Shown: in pieces, positions 1-8,127 of the stretch
Numbering within the stretch: the stretch's first letter is position 1
How the letters are laid out: each line of letters begins with the position of its first letter
Assembly: GCF_017310505.1 (NCBI RefSeq)
Contig: NZ_CP065957.1
Coordinates: 1 to 64,000 of the forward strand
Source: Methylacidiphilum caldifontis
GTDB lineage: Bacteria > Verrucomicrobiota > Verrucomicrobiia > Methylacidiphilales > Methylacidiphilaceae
DNA: 64,000 nucleotides
Direction of reading: 5' to 3'
The notes under the pieces: generated by a model
What the model was told of the DNA's origin: nothing
The model's input: only the letters and a program-made list of their open reading frames with translations
Databases searched by the model: none
Translations under genes and position numbers: made by a program

Positions 1-231
1 CATCTGATGAAGCAAGAACAGATGGAATGGATAGAAAGAATCATTGATGAGTTGCCTCCAAGGCAGAGAATGGCTGTTATACTGAAAAGCTATGAAGATC
101 TTTCCTATGAAGAAATAGCCAAGATCCTTGGAGTGAGTGTGCCTGCGACAAAATCTCTTCTTTTCCGTGCAAGAGAAACATTAAGGATGGCTTTCCAAAA
201 ATGGGAACAAAACTTGGTCAAAAAAGATTAA
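1..231 (+). CDS. RNA polymerase sigma factor, C-terminal part (ECF-type), truncated at window edge
   Basis: The frame is open from the first base, so this is the 3' end of a gene that begins outside the window. The visible 76 or so residues form sigma-70 region 4: the segment LPPRQRMAVILKSYEDLSYE is followed by EIAKILGVSVPATKSLLFRA, a helix-turn-helix that in this family contacts the -35 promoter element. The spacing and the basic tail fit an ECF (group 4) sigma factor. Any anti-sigma partner would be expected next to it, but the following gene is a small secreted protein with no clear anti-sigma features. Family assignment is strong; regulon and inducing signal cannot be read from this fragment. 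Confidence 0.85.
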   Translation, partial: HLMKQEQMEWIERIIDELPPRQRMAVILKSYEDLSYEEIAKILGVSVPATKSLLFRARETLRMAFQKWEQNLVKKD

Positions 232-292
232 AAATCTAAAGAAACTTTTTAATCCTTGTCCAATTGCATGATAATGGATTTAATGAAAGAAA

Positions 293-811
293 ATGAGCAA
301 GCCCTTTAGAAAGAAATTATTCTGGGCATTTCCCCTTAAAATTTTTTTCTTTGTTTTATTTTTTTTTGCCCTCTATTCTTTAAGTTTTGCTCGAGGTGGG
401 GGTAGGGGGATAGGATTTAGACATAGCCAGACATTGCAGCTTCCTAAACCCACAACTGAAAAAGTAAAATTGTATAGATCGGCATCGACCACCAAAGGAA
501 CGAATCCCCTTTTCCCTTCCTATAAAAGTTATCCTGCAGGTTTACATGGGATTAGGCACCTTAGGGAGTCTGTATTTCCCTCTTATACAAAATTTACATC
601 TGGACAATTTATTAAAGGAACTCGGCCGGGGTCGGCAACAATTACGATGTCCACGAGTTATTTGGGCTCAACCTATGTAGGCTCGTTTCGATTTGGACCA
701 ACTTCAGGAATAATTTACTCTAAAACTAAAAATCAATTTGTCCCTACAACGGGTATAACTGTTCCTCCTTTTATTTCTCAACTGGCTACCGGGTCCCAAC
801 CTCCACGATAG
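293..811 (+). CDS. Hypothetical exported protein, 172 aa
   Basis: I do not recognise this family. The first 34 or so residues are basic and then strongly hydrophobic (Phe/Leu-rich, about residues 10-33), which looks like a signal peptide or membrane anchor ending near SFARGG. The rest is polar, rich in Ser, Thr, Gly and Pro, and nearly free of Cys, which suits an extracytoplasmic protein of low complexity. It lies 61 nt after the sigma factor and about 100 nt before the RND genes, so it could belong to the sigma-factor transcription unit. No function is proposed. Confidence 0.55.
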   Translation: MSKPFRKKLFWAFPLKIFFFVLFFFALYSLSFARGGGRGIGFRHSQTLQLPKPTTEKVKLYRSASTTKGTNPLFPSYKSYPAGLHGIRHLRESVFPSYTKFTSGQFIKGTRPGSATITMSTSYLGSTYVGSFRFGPTSGIIYSKTKNQFVPTTGITVPPFISQLATGSQPPR

Positions 812-912
812 ATTGATTGGTTGTTATTTTTGTAAGAAGCTAAAAATAGGTATATTTCATCAACTTATATTATATTGTCATGGTGTTTATTTCTTGATCA
901 AAACGACTTTAT

Positions 913-3900
913 ATGACCCTTTCAGATCTCTCTATTCGCAGGCCAGTGTTTGCATGGATGCTGATGATAGGGTTGATATTTTTTGGGGCTGTCTCTTTGG
1001 GCCGATTAGGGATAAGTCAGCTACCAGAAGTCGATTTTCCCATCATTACGATTAATCTTCAATGGAACGGGGCTTCTCCAGAAATTCTTGAAACTGAATT
1101 GGTTGATCCTATCGAACAAGCGGTCATATCTGCTCAGGGACTCAAAGGGCTAAGTTCTTACATTCAATTAGGACAGGCTTCTGTTATATTGGAGTTTGAA
1201 TTAGGCAGAAATATCGATTCAGCACTAACCGAGGTGCAATCGAAGATCAGCTCGGTCAAGCTTCCCATGGATCCTACTCAACAAGTAGGCATGCAACAAG
1301 TACCTACTCCTGTTCCACAACCTATCCTTGTCAAGGATAATCCCGAAGAACAGCCCATTCTTTTAATCGGTGTTTGGGGAGAAGCTAAATCGCTTCATGA
1401 TTTGGTCACTTTTGTAGATCTTGTTCTCCATGATGAACTGCAGATTGTTCCAGGGGTAGGTCAAATTGTATTGGCCGGGTATAACCTAAGAAATTTAAGA
1501 ATATGGGTGGATGGGCAAAAGTTAGCCACTTATCAATTGACCGTTCAGGATATCCAGACAGCTATTATGCAGGAGCATGTAGAAGTGGCTGCGGGGGATC
1601 TCGAAAACGCCCGATATCAATTTAATGTAAGGGCAATGGGTGAGGGGTTAAGCCCTAAAGAAGTAGGCAATATACAAATTAAGAAAAGAGGCTCAGAGTT
1701 AATTTACAGATCAAACATTCGAATCAAGGATGTAGCCAGAGTCGAAGACGGGTTAGACGATATCAGAAGAATCGCTTCAACGAATGGGAAAACCGCTATA
1801 GGCGTTGGAATAAAAAAGCAGCCTGGAGCTAACTCTGTTGAGGTTGCCCGGTTAGTTAAAAAGAAGCTACAACAACTTCAACCTTTCCTTCCCAAAGGGA
1901 TTCACACCGAAGTCGTCTACGACAGAACCAAGCATATTGAAGATTCGATACAGGAAACTCTTTTTACTCTTTTGCTCTCAGCTGTAATAACAAGCATTGT
2001 TTGTTATCTTTTTCTAGGAAGTTGGACCGCTACCCTTAACGTTCTTTTTTCAATTCCGACATCCGTCCTGGGAACGTTTATCGTCATCTATTTTTTAGGT
2101 TTTACTTTAAATTTTTTCACCCTTTTGGGCCTGTCCCTTGCCATTGGGATCATTGTTGATGACGCGATCATGGTTCTTGAAAATATCTACCGGCATCGGG
2201 ACATGGGGAAAAGCAGGATCATTGCTGCAAGAGATGGAGCTAGAGAAATTACTTTTGCAGCGATTGCTGCAACTGTAGCTATAATCGCTATTTTTCTCCC
2301 TGTTGCGTTTATGAAGGGAGTGATAGGAAAATATTTTTATCAGTTTGGTCTTACGATTTCTGCAGCTGTGGCACTTTCTCTACTCGAAGCGATTACATTG
2401 ACTCCCATGCGCTGCTCTCAGATCATGGATGATGGCAAAAAAAGAATCGGGTTAGCTTTTCTTGTAGATTATGCCTTCAAAAGCTTATCTAAGATTTATA
2501 AATATCTTTTAAAGTTTTCTATTTCCTATTCTTGGATTGTGATCTTTATTGCTTGCGGCCTTTTTCTTTTTTCTCTCAAACTTTTTAGTTTTTTACCCCA
2601 AGAATTGATCCCAACTCAAGATGAGTCCTCTTTCATCATTAGGATCCAAACCCCGGTGGGTTCTTCAATCTATTACACCGAAGAAAAACTGAAGGAATGT
2701 GAAAAGCGGATACTTTCACATAAAGAAGTCGATAAAGTGTTTGGTGCAGTGGGAGGAATGATTCAAAGGACAGGCGCTACGGATGGGAATCTTGTCGACA
2801 GTGAAGTTAATGTAGGCACCATCTATGTAACTCTTAAAAATAGAAAAGAAAGAGTTATTTCTCAAAAACTTTTCATGGACAGGATAAGGGATGAGTTAAA
2901 CGCAATGGGTGATCTGCGGGCAACTCCTCAAGATCTTTCCATTCGTGGATTTGCTACGGGAAGAGGCTTTCCTATCGAACTGACTATTCGAGGTGAAGAT
3001 TACAAGGTTCTTCAAAAGATTGCCCAACAAGATATAGAAGAAATGAAAAAGAGTGGTTATTTCGTTGACCTGGATACCGATTTTAGAGATGGAATGCCCG
3101 AAGTGAGAGTTTATCCTGATCGATTTGCTGCTAATGCCTGTTCAATTCCTATACAAAACATAGCTAACACGGTGGCCATCGCTATTGGAGGCATTGCCCA
3201 GGGACAATTCACCAATGGAGAAAGGCGCTATGATATTCGGATCAGGCTCCAAGGAAAAGAAAGGGTAGGTCCAGAAGATATTGCCCGGTTAGGGGTAAGA
3301 ACCAATACGAACGAATTTATGCCCATAACCGCTGTGGCCAAGCTTCAGACCGTTAAAACTTATCAGACCTTGACACGGAAGATGAGAGAAAGAGCAATCA
3401 CTATTTTTTCTAACGTTTCTTCAACTAAGTCCCAGGCTGAAGCCCTGGCCGTAGCTAAAAAGATATGCAGTAAGAATCTCCCCAAGGGTTACCGACTTTA
3501 CCTGAGTGGAGGTGCAGCTTCTTTTGAAGAAACGTTCCAGAGTCTTGTCTTTGCTCTTTGGGTAGGAGTCGTTATTGCTTACATGGTTTTAGCTTCTCAA
3601 TTTAATAGTTTTGTCCATCCTTTTTCTGTTCTTCTGGCACTGCCCTTTAGTTTAAGTGGGGCTCTATTGGCCCTGTGGTTTACGCATCAATCGATTAATC
3701 TTTATAGCATGATTGGGCTTATCCTTTTAATGGGTATAGCCAAGAAAAATTCAATTCTTTTGGTTGAGTTTACAAACCAGCTCAGAAATAAAGGACTACC
3801 CATTAAAGAGGCAATACTTGAAGCTGCACCCATTCGACTTCGACCTATTTTAATGACCTCAATGGCAACGATTGCTGCCGCCATCCCACCTGCTTTTGCG

Positions 3901-4122
3901 TTAGGCCCAGGCGCAGAGAGCCGTATTCCGATGGCGATCACTCTTTTAGGAGGAATTGTCGTCTCTACATTATTTACCCTTTTTGTGGTTCCTTCGTCTT
4001 ATCTTTTGCTCTCTCGTTTTGAAAAGCCATCTCAACTAAAGACTCCTCCACAGGATCTTGTGGAGAAAGGAGAAGAAGTTTTGGTGGAGAAAAATGGAAA
4101 CATAACACGGCCTCTATTGTAA
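913..4122 (+). CDS. RND-family efflux transporter, inner-membrane permease (AcrB/MdtB-like), 1069 aa
   Basis: Full-length HAE1/AcrB-type proton-driven pump of the inner membrane. It opens with the usual LSIRRPVFAWMLM segment leading into TM1. TM4 carries the paired acidic residues of the proton relay (VDDAIMVLENIYRH, Asp416/Asp417), and the C-terminal half has the matching TM10 lysine in the GIAKKNSILLVEF motif. Two large periplasmic loops lie between the membrane blocks, as in the family (about 1030-1070 aa). A second RND gene follows after 11 nt, so the two are probably co-transcribed and may form a mixed trimer as MdtB/MdtC do. No periplasmic adaptor or outer-membrane channel gene is adjacent. 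Substrate is not predictable. Confidence 0.93.
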   Translation: MTLSDLSIRRPVFAWMLMIGLIFFGAVSLGRLGISQLPEVDFPIITINLQWNGASPEILETELVDPIEQAVISAQGLKGLSSYIQLGQASVILEFELGRNIDSALTEVQSKISSVKLPMDPTQQVGMQQVPTPVPQPILVKDNPEEQPILLIGVWGEAKSLHDLVTFVDLVLHDELQIVPGVGQIVLAGYNLRNLRIWVDGQKLATYQLTVQDIQTAIMQEHVEVAAGDLENARYQFNVRAMGEGLSPKEVGNIQIKKRGSELIYRSNIRIKDVARVEDGLDDIRRIASTNGKTAIGVGIKKQPGANSVEVARLVKKKLQQLQPFLPKGIHTEVVYDRTKHIEDSIQETLFTLLLSAVITSIVCYLFLGSWTATLNVLFSIPTSVLGTFIVIYFLGFTLNFFTLLGLSLAIGIIVDDAIMVLENIYRHRDMGKSRIIAARDGAREITFAAIAATVAIIAIFLPVAFMKGVIGKYFYQFGLTISAAVALSLLEAITLTPMRCSQIMDDGKKRIGLAFLVDYAFKSLSKIYKYLLKFSISYSWIVIFIACGLFLFSLKLFSFLPQELIPTQDESSFIIRIQTPVGSSIYYTEEKLKECEKRILSHKEVDKVFGAVGGMIQRTGATDGNLVDSEVNVGTIYVTLKNRKERVISQKLFMDRIRDELNAMGDLRATPQDLSIRGFATGRGFPIELTIRGEDYKVLQKIAQQDIEEMKKSGYFVDLDTDFRDGMPEVRVYPDRFAANACSIPIQNIANTVAIAIGGIAQGQFTNGERRYDIRIRLQGKERVGPEDIARLGVRTNTNEFMPITAVAKLQTVKTYQTLTRKMRERAITIFSNVSSTKSQAEALAVAKKICSKNLPKGYRLYLSGGAASFEETFQSLVFALWVGVVIAYMVLASQFNSFVHPFSVLLALPFSLSGALLALWFTHQSINLYSMIGLILLMGIAKKNSILLVEFTNQLRNKGLPIKEAILEAAPIRLRPILMTSMATIAAAIPPAFALGPGAESRIPMAITLLGGIVVSTLFTLFVVPSSYLLLSRFEKPSQLKTPPQDLVEKGEEVLVEKNGNITRPLL

Positions 4123-4133
4123 ATAGCAAGAAT

Positions 4134-7100
4134 ATGAGCTTTCCTGAATTTGCAATCCGAAGACCCGTAGCCGCATGGATGCTCATGGCGGCATTGGTTT
4201 TTTTTGGTTTGCTCTCCCTCTTTTCTTTAGGTATCAGTCGTTTTCCTGATGTGACTTATCCCATAATTACAGTTGTTACCCAGTGGCCTGGGGCGGCTCC
4301 CGAAGTCATGGAATCGGAGATCGTTGATCCTCTTGAGAATGTTCTTGTTTCTGTTCAAGGCATTAAGGATATCGAATCGACAATGCTCCCTGGAGTTGCC
4401 AACATCAAACTGGAGTTTTACATTGACAAAAATATTGATGCTGCTTTGCAGGAAGTCAACTCTAAGGTGCGCAGTGTACGATTGCCTACGGATGTCAATC
4501 CTCCCCAGATTTTTAAAATTAATCAAGATGATAATCCTATCATGTGGCTTGCTGTGACCTGGGATAAACCTTTTAAAGATCTCGTAAGATACGTGGATAA
4601 CCATATACGGGATCGGTTTATGCTTGTTCATGGCATTGGGGACATTCAGCTGGGTGGCTGGGCGGATAGAAATTTTAGGATTTGGCTGGATAGGAAGAAA
4701 TTGGATTTGTTTCAACTTTCTCCCACGGATATTCGTGACATTCTTCAAGCTGAAAATATTGAACTGGGAGCAGGCTATCTTGAAAGTAAAACCAATGAGA
4801 TCAATGTCAGGGTCATGGGAGAAGCTCGTTCAGAATATGAAATGCAATCTATTACCCTTAACCATAGAGCTTCAGGAGCAGCAGGGTTGCCCATCACTGG
4901 AGTAGGGGGAAGCCAGGGAGGGGGAATGGGATTTACGGGAGCAGGAAGTAGTCAATTTCTAACTAATTCTGCGATGACCAGTGCTGCTTCCAATTTGCTC
5001 TCTAATACTCGAGGGACCTCTTCGGTTTACATTCCTTTATCTTTGGTTGCACAGGTAGAAGATGGGATTATGGATCCAACCCGGCTGTCTCGGAGTGATG
5101 GGAAACCGGCAATCGGCCTTGGAGTACAAAAACTAAGAGGATATAACGAAATTGCTGTGGCTCGTGAAGTCAAAGAGCTCGTCAAAGAGCTCAAAAAAGA
5201 GTTGCCTGAAGGGATGTCGATTGGACCGCGTTTTGATTCTTCGGTTTATACGGAAGAAGCCGTTCATGAAACGGAGTTTACCCTTTTCCTTACCATATTT
5301 TTTACCGCAGCCGTCTGTTTGATGTTCCTAGGTTCTTTTCGAACCACCTTAAATGTTCTCTTTTCGATCCCCATTTCTATCCTTGGAAGTTTTATTTTTT
5401 TTAAGTTTTTCGGCTATACTTTAAATTTTTTTACCCTTCTGGCTTTGTCTTTAGCGGTGGGAATCGTTGTTGACGATTCGATCATGGTGCTCGAAAACAT
5501 TACCCGGCATAAAAATTTGGGTAAAGATCCTCGAACGGCTGCCCTGGATGGGGCAAATGAAGTCTCTTTTGCAGCACTTGCCGCTACTCTTTCGATTGTT
5601 TCGGTTTTTTGTCCAATTCTCTTTGTAGGGGGGGTGGTAGGCAAGTTTTTATCCCAATTTGGGGTGGCATTGAGTGTGGCTGTTCTGATTTCTCTTCTGG
5701 AAGCACTAACATTAGCACCGATGCGGGTTGCTGAATTTTTAAGTGTAGGGAAAGAGGAACAGAAAAGTCCTTTTGAAAGATGGATCGATCATGTTTTTTG
5801 GAAATTTGCTCACCTTTATAAAAAACTTTTAAGTTTAGCCCTAAAAAAAAGGTGGTTGGTGATTGGAGTTTCTTTTTCAATATTTTTCATGTCCATGAGT
5901 CTTTTCCCTATTCTTCATAAAGAACTTTCTCCTTCGGAAGATATGGGAATAGCTTTAATCCGGATTGAGACCCCTGTGGGCTCTTCTTTGGAATATACGG
6001 GCAACAGAGTTCGTTTCTTAGAAGATTATTTGAGAAAGCAACCCTACGTTGCCCATATTTTCAGTAGTGTAGGTGGTTATAGTGGTGGTCAAGTAAATTT
6101 TGGTGCTCTATTTATTACCCTGACTCCTCGAAAGGAAAGAAAATTACGGTTGCAAGAAATCCTGAAAATATGGAGAAAAGAGTTTAAGAAAGCTGAATAT
6201 AACGACCTTCATGTAAAAATCATCGATATCAGCCAGAGCGCCTTTAGTTCTAAAAGAGGGACGAATATCGAATTAAGCTTATTGGGATCTGAATATTCTG
6301 TTTTAAAGGGGGTTTCTCAAAAGATACTCAACGAGCTGGATAAAAGCGGAATGTATACCGATCTGGATACCGATTATAGGGAAGGAATGCCTGAAGTTCA
6401 AATCATTCCTGACAGGGATAAATGTGCTCAATCCAACATTTCGATGCAACAACTCGTTGATGCTGTCCGCTTTTCGATTGGAGGGGCAAGACAAGGAATG
6501 TTCACTAACGAAAAGGATATTCGTAGGTATGATATCCGGATTCGATTTATTCCTGAACAGTGGAAAGAACCCAAGGATGTAGAAAATATTCCTCTTTGGA
6601 CTAATTATGGGGGTGAGCCTATCCATCTAAAAGATGTGGCTAACCTCAGGATTGTACCCAAGCTCATGAATATGACTCGGGAGAATAGGCGTCGGGTTAT
6701 AACCCTTTTTGCCAATGTCAAACCCGAATTTAGCCAGGCCAAGGCCTTAGATTATGCTATGGAAGTATGCCGCAAATACCTACCACCCACTTACACCGTA
6801 CAGCCTGCAGGGGCTTCTCAAACGGCAAAAGAAACTTTTGCAGCTTTCCCTTACGCCTTGGGTTTTGGACTGATTATAGCCTATATGGTTATGGGAATTC
6901 AGTTTAACAGCTTTCTTTTTCCCTTGATTATTCTCTGTGCCATTCCCTTTTCCCTCACGGGAGCTATCCTTTCTCTTTATTTGACGAAACTTTCCCTTAA
7001 TCTCTACAGCGGGATTGGTACGATTTTACTGATGGGTTTGGCCATGAAAAATTCCATTCTTCTTGTCGAATTCATTAATAGAAAGAGGTTCGAGGAAGGG

Positions 7101-7388
7101 TTAGAAATGAAAAAAGCTATCCTTGATGCTTCTTATATCCGACTAAGGCCGATTCTTATGACTTCGCTGGCAACGATTGCTTCCGCAATTCCTGCAGCCC
7201 TTGGACTAGGTCCAGGAGCGGAGGTTAGGGTTCCATTGGTGATCGTGGTGATTGGGGGGATCATTGTTTCTACTTCGTTTTCTCTTTTTGTTGTCCCTTG
7301 CATATATTCTCTTGTAGCTAAAGTGGGAGGGAAACCGCCCGTAGATTTAGAAGAGTGGCCTGAAGCACAGAAAGTTGGCTCTTTGTGA
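4134..7388 (+). CDS. RND-family efflux transporter, second permease (MdtC-like partner), 1084 aa
   Basis: A second AcrB-type permease, homologous along its length to the preceding gene (FAIRRPVAAWMLM start, VDDSIMVLENITRH in TM4, GLAMKNSILLVEF in TM10). In TM10 the first lysine of the KK pair is Met but the relay lysine remains. Unlike its neighbour it carries a Gly/Ser/Ala-rich insertion at about residues 246-297 in the first periplasmic region, absent from gene one, so the two pumps are not interchangeable copies. The 11-nt gap to the first gene implies one operon. The C-terminus ends in a short cytoplasmic tail. Adaptor and outer-membrane factor must come from elsewhere in the genome. Confidence 0.92.
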   Translation: MSFPEFAIRRPVAAWMLMAALVFFGLLSLFSLGISRFPDVTYPIITVVTQWPGAAPEVMESEIVDPLENVLVSVQGIKDIESTMLPGVANIKLEFYIDKNIDAALQEVNSKVRSVRLPTDVNPPQIFKINQDDNPIMWLAVTWDKPFKDLVRYVDNHIRDRFMLVHGIGDIQLGGWADRNFRIWLDRKKLDLFQLSPTDIRDILQAENIELGAGYLESKTNEINVRVMGEARSEYEMQSITLNHRASGAAGLPITGVGGSQGGGMGFTGAGSSQFLTNSAMTSAASNLLSNTRGTSSVYIPLSLVAQVEDGIMDPTRLSRSDGKPAIGLGVQKLRGYNEIAVAREVKELVKELKKELPEGMSIGPRFDSSVYTEEAVHETEFTLFLTIFFTAAVCLMFLGSFRTTLNVLFSIPISILGSFIFFKFFGYTLNFFTLLALSLAVGIVVDDSIMVLENITRHKNLGKDPRTAALDGANEVSFAALAATLSIVSVFCPILFVGGVVGKFLSQFGVALSVAVLISLLEALTLAPMRVAEFLSVGKEEQKSPFERWIDHVFWKFAHLYKKLLSLALKKRWLVIGVSFSIFFMSMSLFPILHKELSPSEDMGIALIRIETPVGSSLEYTGNRVRFLEDYLRKQPYVAHIFSSVGGYSGGQVNFGALFITLTPRKERKLRLQEILKIWRKEFKKAEYNDLHVKIIDISQSAFSSKRGTNIELSLLGSEYSVLKGVSQKILNELDKSGMYTDLDTDYREGMPEVQIIPDRDKCAQSNISMQQLVDAVRFSIGGARQGMFTNEKDIRRYDIRIRFIPEQWKEPKDVENIPLWTNYGGEPIHLKDVANLRIVPKLMNMTRENRRRVITLFANVKPEFSQAKALDYAMEVCRKYLPPTYTVQPAGASQTAKETFAAFPYALGFGLIIAYMVMGIQFNSFLFPLIILCAIPFSLTGAILSLYLTKLSLNLYSGIGTILLMGLAMKNSILLVEFINRKRFEEGLEMKKAILDASYIRLRPILMTSLATIASAIPAALGLGPGAEVRVPLVIVVIGGIIVSTSFSLFVVPCIYSLVAKVGGKPPVDLEEWPEAQKVGSL

Positions 7389-8127
7389 ACTTTTTGTACC
7401 GTTTATTGGTTTCTTATAAGCGGCTTTATAGCTAAGCCCGAATTTTCTGTCATTGTTGTAAATCGAGAACACTAGATAAATCAGTTAATTATTTGGGTAA
7501 TAAAGCCTTGCATTGTCAAAAAGATGGGGGATTTAGCCTGATTAATGTTTCTTTAGATTCGTTATGTAAACTTAAAAAAAACATTCTCCAACTCAAGAAT
7601 TTTCTAGTTCGTTGCAAGAAGTTATTTGATCCCAATGCATTTCATCCTCGGCCATTGTTAAGTGTGGCAAGAAAAACCCATGGAGTAGAAAAAAGAAAAG
7701 AGACCTATTTCTTGGATTAGTTGTAGACCGATTTATCATAGATTAAATATTTTTAAAGAGCGAGAGGGGTTTTTCTCCTTTTCCTAACAAGGAAATTGTG
7801 AATGCCAATTGAAGGAACTTTGATCATGATATTGCTGTACATGGATTGGATCGGATTCCCTTGATCTATTTGTGATAAAAAAATCTATTTTTCAAAGATG
7901 CTGCCTTCTCGTAAAAATCTTCAAAAATTATTCCCTTTAAATATAATTAAAATAAATGATATCTTCATATCTATTTGTCTATCAATAATTTGATAAAACA
8001 GAAAAAGTCATAAAATTGTCATAAATAATTTACATAACTGTAACTACTTTTTTCTCTTTTTTTAGAGTAAACAAAGAGCCGTATTGAATGATTTTTTGGA
8101 TTTCTTTTTATCGTCAAGGAGGAAATA
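7389..8127. other. 739-nt gene-free interval upstream of the TonB receptor
   Basis: AT-rich and without a convincing gene. A 75-codon TTG-initiated frame (7493-7720) has no ribosome site or recognisable domain and I do not call it. A weak hairpin (CGGCTT near 7421 with AAGCC near 7434, followed by a short T run) may end the RND transcript. The last 120 bases hold the probable promoter region of the receptor gene. Confidence 0.5.
8007..8044 (+). promoter_or_regulatory. Putative promoter/operator upstream of the TonB receptor
   Basis: A direct repeat GTCATAAA occurs at 8007-8014 and 8018-8025, spaced 11 nt (one helical turn). A -35-like TTGTCA (8016-8021) overlaps the second copy, and a weak -10-like TGTAAC follows 17 nt later at 8039-8044. 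The geometry suits regulator binding at a promoter, but this is inference from sequence pattern only. Confidence 0.3.

Noticed and set aside
7493-7720. 75-codon frame after the RND genes
   Set aside because: TTG start, no ribosome site, no recognisable family; likely chance.
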